This document shows positions 17,799-26,182 of a DNA stretch of 64,000 nucleotides, one piece after another. Both the position numbers and the translations under genes were made by a program. Each line of letters opens with the position of its first letter. The stretch's first letter is position 1. The DNA comes from Roseovarius sp. A-2 (GTDB taxonomy: Bacteria > Pseudomonadota > Alphaproteobacteria > Rhodobacterales > Rhodobacteraceae). Where the stretch lies: the NCBI RefSeq assembly GCF_002072155.1, contig NZ_BDIY01000017.1:26949-90948 (forward strand), given 5' to 3'. The notes under the pieces were generated by a model. That model worked only from the letters and a program-made list of their open reading frames with translations. It ran no database searches and had not been told where the DNA came from.

Positions 17799-17984
17799 TC
17801 AGCCGTCTGACTTGTTCCGTCTGTCGGCTTCTTTCTTCAGGATCGCCACGACGAAAAACGTCGACGCGGCGACCAGAACCAGCATCTCTCCGACATCACT
17901 CAGCGGCACGGCCACACCCGACGCGCCAAGCGCGACATTCGCTGTAAAAGCGGCAAAACTCAGGATCGCAAGCACGAGCGCCAT
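17799..17984 (-). CDS. Small two-helix membrane protein leading the TRAP operon
   Basis: A 61-residue protein with two hydrophobic segments (about residues 3-22 and 27-48) and a charged tail (KKEADRRNKSDG). It has a good ribosome site (GGAGGA) and stands first in the operon, directly behind the operator region. I do not recognise a function. By position it may be an accessory subunit of the TRAP system. Confidence 0.65.
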   Translation of the reverse strand: MALVLAILSFAAFTANVALGASGVAVPLSDVGEMLVLVAASTFFVVAILKKEADRRNKSDG

Positions 17985-18021
17985 GGATGTTCCTCCCGGA
18001 CGGAATCGGTTCTTGCTTCGA

Positions 18022-18058
18022 TGTAAGCGCTTGCATTAGAATATTGCAAGCGCTTTCA
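18022..18058. promoter_or_regulatory. Paired LacI-type operators in the divergent promoter region
   Basis: Two copies of the palindrome AAGCGCTT lie at 18025-18032 and 18048-18055, embedded in TGTAAGCGCTTGCA and TGCAAGCGCTTTCA. Their centres are 23 bases apart, about two helical turns. The central CG step is typical of LacI/GalR-family operators. They lie between the TRAP operon and the divergent LacI-type gene, so the regulator probably represses both. On the minus strand TTGCAA and TACATC, 18 bases apart, could be the promoter, which the operators would overlap. Confidence 0.75.
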
Positions 18059-18108
18059 TTTGGTTTCCCGTGATCCGAGGCTAAAGGCTGCTCGTTCATA
18101 AATCGCGC

Positions 18109-19164
18109 ATGAGGGATTTGGAAAATCCGAAGATGACCCCGATAACCGATCCCCACCCTGCCCCGACGCTCGAGGATGTCGCGCGCGCAGCACAGGTCTC
18201 GACCGCAACGGTCTCACGCTGTCTCAACACGCCCGACAAGGTCTCCGAACTCACCCGCCTGCGCGTGATGGAGGCCGTGAGCAGGCTCGGCTACGCGCCT
18301 AATTTCGGCGCGCGCGCCATGGCGTCGCGGCGCACGCGCACCATCGGTTCGGTCATCCCGACGATGGAGAACGCGATTTTCGCACGCGGGCTTCAGGCCT
18401 TTCAGGAAGAGTTGCGCACGCTTGGCTATCAGTTGCTTGTCGCCTCCTCGTCCTACCGACAGGAGGTCGAGGCAGAACAGATCCGCTCGCTGGTGGCGCG
18501 CGGAGCGGACGGGATCATGCTGATCGGCCATGACCGGGCACCTCAGGTGACCGAATTCCTGTACCAGCGCGGCCTGCCGGTGCTGGTCACATGGGCCTAT
18601 GATCCGGCGCAGTCGGCTGTCTCGGTCGGCTTCGATAATCGTGGCGCGATGCGGGTGCTTGCCGAGAAAACTCTAGATCTGGGTCATCGTGAAATCGCGG
18701 TGATCACGGCACCGCTGGCCGACAATGACCGCGCCCGCGCCCGGGTCGGGGGCATCCGCGACGCCATGACAGCGCGCGGGCTATCGGTCGCGAGGTTGCC
18801 GGTGATCGAGACCGACTACGGCATAGAGACCGGCGGCGATGCCTTCGAGGCGCTGATGCAGACCCACCCGCGCCCCACGGTGGTGATGTGCGGCAACGAT
18901 GTGCTTGCCGTCGGCGCGGTCAAACGTGCCCGCGCGCTCGGGCTGTCGGTGCCGGGGGAGGTATCAATCACCGGCTTTGACGATATCGACATTGCCTCGG
19001 TGGTCGATCCCGCCCTGACGACGGTCCATGTACCGCACCGCGCCATGGGGGCGGCGGCGGCGCGGCTCTTGACCCGGATGATCGAAACGGATGCGCCGGT
19101 CACCTCCGAAGAGTTGCAAGCACATGTGACATGGCGCGAGTCGCTCGGGGGGCCACCGGAATAG
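18109..19164 (+). CDS. LacI-family transcriptional regulator of the TRAP operon
   Basis: A 351-residue LacI/GalR repressor. The helix-turn-helix TLEDVARAAQVSTATVSRCL lies near residues 19-38, followed by the hinge and a periplasmic-binding-protein-like effector domain with the conserved GFDDIDIASVVDPALTTV. It is divergent from the TRAP/dehydrogenase operon and next to two LacI-type operators, so it is probably that operon's substrate-responsive repressor. Neither the ATG at 18109 nor the one at 18133 has a strong ribosome site. The later start would give the short N-terminus usual in this family. Confidence 0.88.
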   Translation: MRDLENPKMTPITDPHPAPTLEDVARAAQVSTATVSRCLNTPDKVSELTRLRVMEAVSRLGYAPNFGARAMASRRTRTIGSVIPTMENAIFARGLQAFQEELRTLGYQLLVASSSYRQEVEAEQIRSLVARGADGIMLIGHDRAPQVTEFLYQRGLPVLVTWAYDPAQSAVSVGFDNRGAMRVLAEKTLDLGHREIAVITAPLADNDRARARVGGIRDAMTARGLSVARLPVIETDYGIETGGDAFEALMQTHPRPTVVMCGNDVLAVGAVKRARALGLSVPGEVSITGFDDIDIASVVDPALTTVHVPHRAMGAAAARLLTRMIETDAPVTSEELQAHVTWRESLGGPPE

Positions 19165-19268
19165 GACCTTACAGAGGCATCTGCACGTCACTTGCTGCAA
19201 CCCCGTGCCGTTTCGGAAATAAGTCGCGCATTGGCAGCAGGCGTCAATGGCAGATCGAGGCCACTCTC

Positions 19269-19922
19269 TCACGCGCCCTTGTCATCCTCTTCGGTCCCAT
19301 GATCGCGGAACAGGCGGCTTTGCGTCATGAAGAATACAAAGATCGCCGCCGTCAAGCCAAACGTCTTGAAATAGACCCAGATTTCCTCGGTTTGCGTGCG
19401 CCAGATCGCCTCGTTTAAAACGGCCAGACCGAAGAAGAACAGCATCAACCGCCGCGTCAGGATCATCCAGCCCCGATCGGTCAGCGGCATCACCCCTTCC
19501 ATCACCACCTGCAACCAGGATTGCCCGCGCATGAGACCGACACCCAGAACCCCGCCGAACAGCAGGTAGATCATCGTCGGCTTCATCTTGAAAAAGCGCG
19601 GATCGTTGAACCACACGCTGAGCCCGCCGAAGACGACGATCAGCACGGCGGTGACGATCTGCATCCGCGACAGATGGCCCGTCAGTTTCCACAACAGCGC
19701 CATCGACATCAGAAAGATCGGGATGAACCCGGCGGTGACGACGATGAACCCGTCATAGTCGATACCACCGATCGTGAACACACGGTCCTTGAGCCACAAA
19801 TAGGCGGCGAAGAACACCAGCAGGGGTCCGAACTCCAGAACCGGCTTGGCCCATTTGGGTGGGGTTTTCTCGATCATCGCACTCGCCTTGCCTGTTGTTT
19901 TACCCGCTTGTCGCGCGTTCAT
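19269..19922 (-). CDS. ispZ: Inner membrane protein IspZ/YciB
   Basis: A 217-residue YciB-family membrane protein with about five or six transmembrane helices. The opening PKWAKPVLEFGPLLVFF and the segments NDPRFFKMKPTMIY and LNEAIWR are family signatures. YciB proteins are linked to septation and envelope maintenance. The start at 19922 overlaps the EamA transporter stop by four bases; an internal ATG at 19877 would remove a 15-residue hydrophilic extension. It is probably co-transcribed with that transporter. Confidence 0.9.
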   Translation of the reverse strand: MNARQAGKTTGKASAMIEKTPPKWAKPVLEFGPLLVFFAAYLWLKDRVFTIGGIDYDGFIVVTAGFIPIFLMSMALLWKLTGHLSRMQIVTAVLIVVFGGLSVWFNDPRFFKMKPTMIYLLFGGVLGVGLMRGQSWLQVVMEGVMPLTDRGWMILTRRLMLFFFGLAVLNEAIWRTQTEEIWVYFKTFGLTAAIFVFFMTQSRLFRDHGTEEDDKGA

Positions 19923-20821
19923 CCGCCGAATTCAACTATGACCGCCCCGGTGGCAATCAACCCCATGAGCGCGATCCTCCGCGGCCCCACGGTTTCCTTG
20001 AGCACCAACCAGCCAATCAGCGCGGCAAAGACGGTCGAGGTCTCGCGCAGCACCGCCGCCTCGCCCACCTTGTCGAGCCGCGTGGCCAGCATGATCGACC
20101 CGAAGGAAAAGAACGCCACCAGCCCGCCAGAGACACCGCGCAGCGCCAGCGGGCCAATCGCGGGTCTCGCCACCATGTTTCGCCACCGCAGCCCGGCAAT
20201 CGGCAGGATGCTCATCCCATCGAGGAAGAAAAACCACGCGAGAAAGGTAAAGGGATCGGCCGCCGCACGGATGCCGTACGCGTCATAGGTCGTATAGAGC
20301 GCCACGAACAGCCCCGTCGCCACGGCAAGGCCAAGCGCCAGCGGCATGGTCTCGCGGTCGAGCGTCAGCGTGCGCAGGTTATAGACCGCAAGCCCGTAAA
20401 TGCCACAGAGCAGCACCGCAATGCCCGTCCATTGCACCGGCGTGAAAAGCTCGCCGAAGATGAACCACGCCCCGATCACGGTGAAGAGCGGCCCGGTGCC
20501 GCGCACCACCGGATAGACGACCGTGTAGGCACCCTTGGTGTAGGCCATCGCCTGCAGGATCTTGTAGCCGATGTGAATCAGTACCGCGCCTGCAAAGATC
20601 GGCCACATATGCGCCTCGGGCCAGGGCGCGACGAAGAGCGCGAAGGGCGCGGCCATGATGCAATAACTGAGGTCGATCGCCCCTCGGCTCAGCCACGGAT
20701 CATGCCGCCCCTTCTGCAACGCGCCAAACACCGCATGCAGGAAGGCCGCAGCCAGCGCCAGCACCATGGCAAGGTTACGGCCCGCCTCGGTGCCCTCGAG
20801 CGAGATCAGCCAGTCGCTCAT
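19919..20821 (-). CDS. EamA/DMT-family transporter
   Basis: A 300-residue protein with about ten hydrophobic segments in two homologous halves, the architecture of the drug/metabolite transporter (EamA) superfamily. The second half ends with the typical pattern GEAAVLRETSTVFAALIGWL and LKETVGPRRIALMGLI. The substrate is unknown. It directly precedes ispZ with a four-base overlap, and is divergent from mgtC. Confidence 0.87.
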   Translation of the reverse strand: MSDWLISLEGTEAGRNLAMVLALAAAFLHAVFGALQKGRHDPWLSRGAIDLSYCIMAAPFALFVAPWPEAHMWPIFAGAVLIHIGYKILQAMAYTKGAYTVVYPVVRGTGPLFTVIGAWFIFGELFTPVQWTGIAVLLCGIYGLAVYNLRTLTLDRETMPLALGLAVATGLFVALYTTYDAYGIRAAADPFTFLAWFFFLDGMSILPIAGLRWRNMVARPAIGPLALRGVSGGLVAFFSFGSIMLATRLDKVGEAAVLRETSTVFAALIGWLVLKETVGPRRIALMGLIATGAVIVEFGG

Positions 20822-20887
20822 GCGACCTGCCTCGCATCATCGCGACAGGTCGTGCTAGGGTGGCAGGCAGCACGAAGGAAAGGCGGC

Positions 20888-21370
20888 ATGGACCAACATG
20901 TGATCGAGACTATCACCAACGAGCTGTCAGGCACATTCAGCGCCGTGCCGCCACTCGTTGCCGCCACCCGTCTGGTCGCGGCGCTCGCCCTCGGGGCCGT
21001 GATCGGGGCCGAGCGTGAAAGCAAGCGGAAACCGGCGGGCCTGCGCACGCATATGCTGGTGTCGATGGCGGCCTGTCTTTTCATCCTGGTCAGCCAGCAA
21101 CTCGCCGCCCTGCCCTTCGGGCCCGAGGATGCGTTGCGGGTCGATCCCCTGCGGCTGATCGAGGCGGTGACCGCGGGCGTCGCCTTTCTGGCCGCCGGTA
21201 TCATCTTTTCCTCGGGAGGCGAGGTCCACAACATCACCACCGGCGCATCCATGTGGCTGGCCGGCGCAATCGGGCTGGCCTGCGGCTCGGGGCAGATGCC
21301 GCTTGCGGCCATGGCAACCGTGATCGTGCTCGTGGTGCTGTATGCGCTGCGCCTGGTGGAGCGAAAATAA
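20888..21370 (+). CDS. MgtC/SapB-family membrane protein
   Basis: A 160-residue membrane protein starting MDQHVIETITNELSG. The MgtC signature ATRLVAALALGAVIGAERES and the pair LRTHMLVSMAACLF and AGVAFLAAGIIFSSGGEVHNITTGA are clear. Four or five helices are predicted. It lacks the C-terminal ACT-like domain of Salmonella MgtC. The open frame extends far upstream, but that part is antisense to the EamA gene and is not coding. The ATG has a GGAAAGGCGG ribosome site. Confidence 0.88.
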   Translation: MDQHVIETITNELSGTFSAVPPLVAATRLVAALALGAVIGAERESKRKPAGLRTHMLVSMAACLFILVSQQLAALPFGPEDALRVDPLRLIEAVTAGVAFLAAGIIFSSGGEVHNITTGASMWLAGAIGLACGSGQMPLAAMATVIVLVVLYALRLVERK

Positions 21371-21407
21371 CGGGGCACACGTCGCGGTGACGTGACCGAT
21401 CTGAATA

Positions 21408-22613
21408 TCATTGCACATCAAGTCCCGTGAGCGCTGCGGCGAATTCCTCGGGATCAAAGGGGGCGAGATCGTCGATCTGCTCGCCCACCCCGATGGCATG
21501 GATGGGCAGTCCGAACTTGTCGGCAAGCGCCACCAGCACACCGCCCCGTGCGGTGCCGTCGAGCTTGGTCATCACAAGGCCCGAGACATCGGCGAGCTTC
21601 TGGAAGATCTCCACTTGACTGAGCGCATTCTGACCGGTCGTGGCATCGAGCACCAGCAGGGTGTTATGCGGCGCGTCGGGGTCCTTCTTACGGATCACGC
21701 GCACGATCTTGGACAGCTCTTCCATCAGGTCGGCGCGGTTCTGCAAGCGGCCCGCCGTGTCGATCATCAAAAGGTCCGCGCCATCGGCTTCGGCCTTTGT
21801 CATGGCGTCATAGGCAAGGCTGGCGGGGTCCGATCCCTCGGGCGCGGTCAGCACCGGCACGCCGGCGCGCTCGCCCCAGATCTGCAACTGTTCGACGGCG
21901 GCGGCACGGAATGTATCGCCCGCCGCGATCACCACGGATTTTCCGGCGGCCTTGAACTGGCTGGCCAGCTTGCCGATGGTCGTGGTCTTGCCCGATCCGT
22001 TGACGCCCACCACCAGCACCACCTGAGGGCGCTTGGCATAGATCGGCATCGGGCGCGCCACCGGCTCCATGATCCGGGTGATCTCGTGCGCCAACGACTC
22101 CTTGATTTCCCGAGCAGACAGCCGCTTTCCCATCCGCCCCTCGGCCATATTGGCGGTCACGCGCATCGCGGTCTCAACGCCCATATCGGCGGTGATCAGC
22201 AGTTCCTCGAGGCTTTCGAGCATGTCATCGTCCAGCGCGCGGCGGGTGATGACCCGCTCTTCGCCGCGCCCCAGAAGCCGACCGAGAAAGCCCGCGCGCG
22301 GGGCAGCGGCAGGCAGATCATCGGGGATTTCCATCGGCGCGGGGGTGGCGATGGCCTCGGGGGGGGGCTGCGGTACCTCCTGGGGTCGCTCGATCGGCTG
22401 CTCTACCGGGGTCGGCGGCGGGGTCTCATTCGGCTGCGACGGTATGACGGGCGGCTCAGGCTCGGGCCGGGGCGGCGTTGGGGTCTCCGGCTCTGGCTCG
22501 GGGCGGGGCGGGGTCTCCGGCTCGCCGCCATCTTCAACAATGGCCTCCAGCCCCTCGTCCAGCTTGGACGAGGACTTGAACAGCCGTTCCTTGAGTTTCG
22601 AGAAAAACGCCAT
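21408..22613 (-). CDS. ftsY: Signal recognition particle receptor FtsY
   Basis: A 401-residue SRP receptor GTPase. Residues 1-110 form the acidic, proline-rich A domain (repeated PRPEPEPETP). The NG domain follows, with the P-loop GVNGSGKTTTIGKLA near residue 201, DTAGR near 285 and TKLDG near 346. FtsY docks ribosome-SRP complexes at the membrane and is essential. It converges with mgtC and lies 69 bases after the NuoE-NuoF fusion gene. It is full length. Confidence 0.96.
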   Translation of the reverse strand: MAFFSKLKERLFKSSSKLDEGLEAIVEDGGEPETPPRPEPEPETPTPPRPEPEPPVIPSQPNETPPPTPVEQPIERPQEVPQPPPEAIATPAPMEIPDDLPAAAPRAGFLGRLLGRGEERVITRRALDDDMLESLEELLITADMGVETAMRVTANMAEGRMGKRLSAREIKESLAHEITRIMEPVARPMPIYAKRPQVVLVVGVNGSGKTTTIGKLASQFKAAGKSVVIAAGDTFRAAAVEQLQIWGERAGVPVLTAPEGSDPASLAYDAMTKAEADGADLLMIDTAGRLQNRADLMEELSKIVRVIRKKDPDAPHNTLLVLDATTGQNALSQVEIFQKLADVSGLVMTKLDGTARGGVLVALADKFGLPIHAIGVGEQIDDLAPFDPEEFAAALTGLDVQ

Positions 22614-22682
22614 GCGCCCTCCGATCCGCGTGTCACCCCTGACCTAATGCGGATCGGCGGGATATGGAAGACTGCGTCGGCC

Positions 22683-24368
22683 TCAGATTTCGTCGGCGAA
22701 GTGCTTCATCGTCAGGCGAATCGGGTTCGGCGCGGCCTGACCGAGACCACAGATCGAGGCATCGGCCATCGCCGTGCACAACTCTGCCAGAAGCGGCTGA
22801 TCCCAGGTGTCGGCCTGCATCAGCTTGACCGCCTTTTCACAGCCGACCCGGCAGGGCGTGCACTGCCCGCAGCTTTCATCCTCGAAGAACCGCAGCATGT
22901 TGAGCGCGGCATCGCGCGCGCGATCATGGTCCGACAGCACAACAACAGCGGCTGAGCCGATAAAGGTGCCGTGCGGCTGCAACGTGTCGAAATCCAGCGG
23001 CACGTCATCCATCGACGCAGGCAGCAGACCCGAGGACGGCCCGCCCGGCTGGTAAGCCTTCAGCGTATGCCCATCGAGCATGCCACCGGCCGCCTCGATG
23101 ATATCGGTGATGGTGGACCCTGCTGGCAGCAAATGCACGCCGGGGTTTTTCACCCGCCCCGAAACCGAGTAGGAGCGCAGCCCCTTGCGCCCGTTCTTTT
23201 CCACGCCGGAGAGGATCTCGCCACCCTCGCGCAGCACCCGCGTCACCCAATAGAGAGTTTCCACGTTGTTGACGAGCGTGGGGCGGTTGTAGATCCCGAC
23301 CTGTGCGACGAAAGGTGGCCGGTGACGCGGCAACCCGCGCTTGCCCTCGATCGATTCGATCATCGCCGATTCCTCGCCGCAGATATAGGCCCCCGCGCCG
23401 CGGCGCAGTTCGATATAACCCTCTGCGACAATAGCTTCGTCTTCCAAGGTTTTGATCTCACGCCGCAAAATCTCCAGAACGGCGGGGTACTCGTCGCGCA
23501 TGTAGATAAAGCAACGCTCGGCCTCCACCGCCCATGCGGCGATCAGCATACCTTCGAGAAAGACATGCGGTTCACGCTCCAGATAGTAGCGATCCTTGAA
23601 GGTGCCCGGCTCGCCCTCGTCACCGTTCACGGCCAGATAGCGCGGGCCCTTCTCGGTGCGCACAAAGCCCCATTTCTTGCCCGACGGAAAGCCCGCCCCG
23701 CCAAGACCGCGCAGCCCCGAATCGAGCAGGATCTGCTGCACCGTCTCGAAATCGCCATTCGTGCGCAGTTCGGCGAGTTTGCTGTAGCCACCAGAAGAGG
23801 TATAGGCCGCAAAGTCTTGATATTCCGGGATGTGTGCGTGGGTATCCGCCGCCGCAATCGCCGCCTGCACCTTTTCCAGCGTGGCGTGATCAATGTGGTT
23901 GTGACCGAGTTCCAGCACTGGCGCGGTATCGCAGCGGCCCATGCAGGGCGCGCGCAGCACGCGCACTTGCGCCGGGTCCATGCCGTCCTCCAGCGCCTCC
24001 TTGAGCGCCTGTGCCCCGGCCAGCTCACAGCTGAGCGAATCGCAGACCCGGATGGTCAGCGCAGGCGGCGGCGTCTCGCCTTCCTTGACCACGTCGAAAT
24101 GCGCGTAGAAGGTCGCGACCTCGTAGACCTCGGCCTGCGCGACGCGCAATTCCTCGGCCAATGCGCGCAGATGCGCGGCCGAGAGATGGCCGTATTCATC
24201 CTGAATGAGATGCAGGTACTCGATCAGCAGATCCCGCCGCCGTGGCCCGTCGCCCAACAGCGCGCGCACCTCCTCCCATGCCTGATCCTCGAGCTGGCGG
24301 CCCTTGGGCGTGCGCCGCCCCTTGCCCTTGCCTGATTTCCAAACGCCTTTGCGCTCATCCAGTGCCAT
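22683..24368 (-). CDS. NuoE-NuoF fusion, FdsB-type NAD-linked diaphorase subunit
   Basis: A 561-residue protein. The N-terminal third is a NuoE-like thioredoxin-fold domain with cysteines in VCDSLSC and CMGRCDTAP for a 2Fe-2S cluster. The rest is NuoF-like with the NADH/FMN site (GLRGLGGAGFPSGKKW, NGDEGEPGTFKDR, GAGAYICGEESAMIES) and the 4Fe-4S motif CGQCTPCRVGC. This fusion is typical of the beta subunit of soluble NAD-dependent formate dehydrogenase. The catalytic alpha subunit that normally follows is absent; ftsY follows instead. Start chosen at 24368 because of the GAGGATGAGG ribosome site. A different partner dehydrogenase is possible. Confidence 0.82.
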   Translation of the reverse strand: MALDERKGVWKSGKGKGRRTPKGRQLEDQAWEEVRALLGDGPRRRDLLIEYLHLIQDEYGHLSAAHLRALAEELRVAQAEVYEVATFYAHFDVVKEGETPPPALTIRVCDSLSCELAGAQALKEALEDGMDPAQVRVLRAPCMGRCDTAPVLELGHNHIDHATLEKVQAAIAAADTHAHIPEYQDFAAYTSSGGYSKLAELRTNGDFETVQQILLDSGLRGLGGAGFPSGKKWGFVRTEKGPRYLAVNGDEGEPGTFKDRYYLEREPHVFLEGMLIAAWAVEAERCFIYMRDEYPAVLEILRREIKTLEDEAIVAEGYIELRRGAGAYICGEESAMIESIEGKRGLPRHRPPFVAQVGIYNRPTLVNNVETLYWVTRVLREGGEILSGVEKNGRKGLRSYSVSGRVKNPGVHLLPAGSTITDIIEAAGGMLDGHTLKAYQPGGPSSGLLPASMDDVPLDFDTLQPHGTFIGSAAVVVLSDHDRARDAALNMLRFFEDESCGQCTPCRVGCEKAVKLMQADTWDQPLLAELCTAMADASICGLGQAAPNPIRLTMKHFADEI

Positions 24369-24564
24369 GTCCTCATCCTCACTTTTGCCAAGACGATGGA
24401 TACCGCCCCCCTTCCTGCTCTGCGGGATCAAAAACGACATTTGCCCTGTCAGATGCGTTCCGGGCCAAGAATATCACGAAATCCCGCCGGTTTTGCCTTT
24501 TGCGCGCCGCAAATATCGCGTTCATATTGACCTAAGACCCCAGCATGACAAGCGGGCCAAGCGT

Positions 24565-25617
24565 ATGTCTCTTTTTGCCATTGCCACCACCCTGCCGATG
24601 CTTCTCATCGCACTCGCCGCATTTCAGGGCGGTCCGTGGGGCTGGCTGGCCGTCGGCTATGTGACCGTGCTGGTCTTCGCGTTCGACCGATTGATCGCCC
24701 TGCAACGCCCCAATCCCGACCCTGAGGCAGAGTTTCCGGCGGCCGACTGGTTGCTGGTCGCGCTTGGACTGGTGCATTTTTGGGTGCTGGCCCTCGCGCT
24801 CTGGGGCGTCGCGGGTGACAGCGGGCGTAACCTCACGGAGAGGGCCTTGCTTGCCATCGCCGTAGGCCTCGTGAGCGGACAGATCGCGCATCCGGTCGCG
24901 CATGAGTTGATCCACCGCGCCGGGCGGGGCAAGCGGCGGCTTGGGCGGCTCATCTATACCTCGCTGCTCTTCGGCCACCACGCGAGCGCGCATCTGCATG
25001 TTCACCACCCCCATGTGGCAAGCGCCGAGGACCCGTGCAGTGCCCGTCCGGGCCAAGGGTTTTACTGCTACATGGCACGGGCCTGGCCCTCAGCCTTTCG
25101 CGCCGGGCTGCGGGCCGAGACACGACGCCATGGCACGCGCGCAGCCTGGCGTCACCCTTACGCGCTCTATCTCGGCGGCGCGGCGGCGCTCCTGCTGGTC
25201 AGCGGCGCGCTCTTCGGCTGGCGCGGGCTGGCCGCGCTTTGCTTCATCGCAGGCTATGCCCAGATCCAGATCCTGCTGTCGGATTACGTGCAGCACTACG
25301 GGCTGCGCCGCACTGTGGGGCCGAACGGCCGCAAGGAACCGGTCGGTCCGCAGCATTCGTGGAACGCGCCGCATTGGTATTCCTCGGCTATGACGCTGAA
25401 TGCGCCGCGCCATTCCGATCACCACGTCACCCCGCAGCGCCCCTATCCCGCGCTGCAACTGGACCCCGGTCAAATGCCGGTACTGCCGCACTCCCTTCCG
25501 GTGATGGCGGTAATTGCGCTGGTGCCGCCGCTCTGGCGGCGGATCATGGACCCGCGCGCGGCGCGCTGGCGCGGGCAGGTTCCCTCTGGCGAGGCGCCGC
25601 GCGATCTGGCAAGCTGA
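24565..25617 (+). CDS. AlkB-like membrane di-iron monooxygenase
   Basis: A 350-residue membrane protein with the histidine clusters of the alkane 1-monooxygenase family: HELIHR, GHHASAHLHVHHPHVAS, SDYVQHYGLRR and NAPRHSDHH. These ligate two irons and hydroxylate alkanes or related chains using rubredoxin. Several hydrophobic helices precede the clusters. The ATG at 24565 starts the conserved hydrophobic N-terminus; the upstream extension of the frame is antisense to the neighbouring gene. A stand-alone rubredoxin gene is not visible here. Substrate chain length cannot be told from the sequence. Confidence 0.85.
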   Translation: MSLFAIATTLPMLLIALAAFQGGPWGWLAVGYVTVLVFAFDRLIALQRPNPDPEAEFPAADWLLVALGLVHFWVLALALWGVAGDSGRNLTERALLAIAVGLVSGQIAHPVAHELIHRAGRGKRRLGRLIYTSLLFGHHASAHLHVHHPHVASAEDPCSARPGQGFYCYMARAWPSAFRAGLRAETRRHGTRAAWRHPYALYLGGAAALLLVSGALFGWRGLAALCFIAGYAQIQILLSDYVQHYGLRRTVGPNGRKEPVGPQHSWNAPHWYSSAMTLNAPRHSDHHVTPQRPYPALQLDPGQMPVLPHSLPVMAVIALVPPLWRRIMDPRAARWRGQVPSGEAPRDLAS

Positions 25618-25621
25618 CGCC

Positions 25622-26008
25622 ATGCGAGCCCTGATCCTTGTCATCGCCGCCCTCGGCACCCCGGCCCATGCGCAGATGCGCGCCGCGGAATTTGATGCCT
25701 ACACGCGCGGCCATACCTTCCATTACGGCGCGGGCGGGCAGGCCTATGGCGGTGAGGAATATCTCGACGGCCGTCGCGTGCGCTGGTCGTTCCTAGATGG
25801 CGAGTGCCAGGAGGGATATTGGTACGAACAGGACGAGCTGATCTGTTTTGTCTACGAGAACCGGCCTGATCCGCAATGCTGGAGCTTTGAGCGCACCGGC
25901 AACGGATTGATCGCCCGCTTTGCCGGTGACACCGCCATGTCGGAGCTTTACGAGGTCGAGAAATCCAGCGAACCGCTGCTGTGTCTGGGGCCCAGGATTG
26001 GCGCTTAG
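25622..26008 (+). CDS. Exported protein of unknown function
   Basis: A 128-residue protein with a signal peptide (MRALILVIAALGTPAHA, probable cleavage after AHA). The mature part is rich in aromatic residues and has four cysteines. It contains YGAGGQAYGGEEYLDGRRV and the segment WSFLDGECQEGYWYEQDELI, which resembles small periplasmic proteins found in Rhodobacteraceae. It starts five bases after the AlkB-like gene, so they are probably co-transcribed. I do not recognise a function. Confidence 0.7.
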   Translation: MRALILVIAALGTPAHAQMRAAEFDAYTRGHTFHYGAGGQAYGGEEYLDGRRVRWSFLDGECQEGYWYEQDELICFVYENRPDPQCWSFERTGNGLIARFAGDTAMSELYEVEKSSEPLLCLGPRIGA

Positions 26009-26182
26009 TATAGATTTTTAGATAAAAATATTGAATTTTATCATCGTATTCGCCATTTTCTTATCCCAATCGAACATTTTAGATAAAACCACATCGCCCT
26101 GACCCGACGCGCCTTTTGCTTGCCCAAATCGCTTTGCAAACCTACTCTGCAGCATCGCAAATCTGCAAAAACCGGGGCATTC
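26009..26182. promoter_or_regulatory. AT-rich promoter region of the ScfR-type regulator gene
   Basis: A 174-base gap whose first 90 bases are strikingly AT-rich compared with the surrounding DNA. It holds two exact copies of TTTTAGATAAAA (26015-26026 and 26077-26088). Further down, TTTGCAAA at 26133-26140 is followed by GCAAA-containing half-sites at about 26157-26169. TTTGCAAA is the half-site known for the PccR member of the ScfR family, so this is probably an autoregulatory site. Confidence 0.55.

Noticed and set aside
19859..20887. N-terminal extension of the MgtC protein
   Set aside because: It is antisense to the EamA transporter gene, basic and unlike any MgtC; the ribosome site and homology start at 20888.
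21381..21397. Terminator between mgtC and ftsY (CACGTC/GACGTG)
   Set aside because: The stem is short and no T-run follows on either strand, so I do not call it a terminator.
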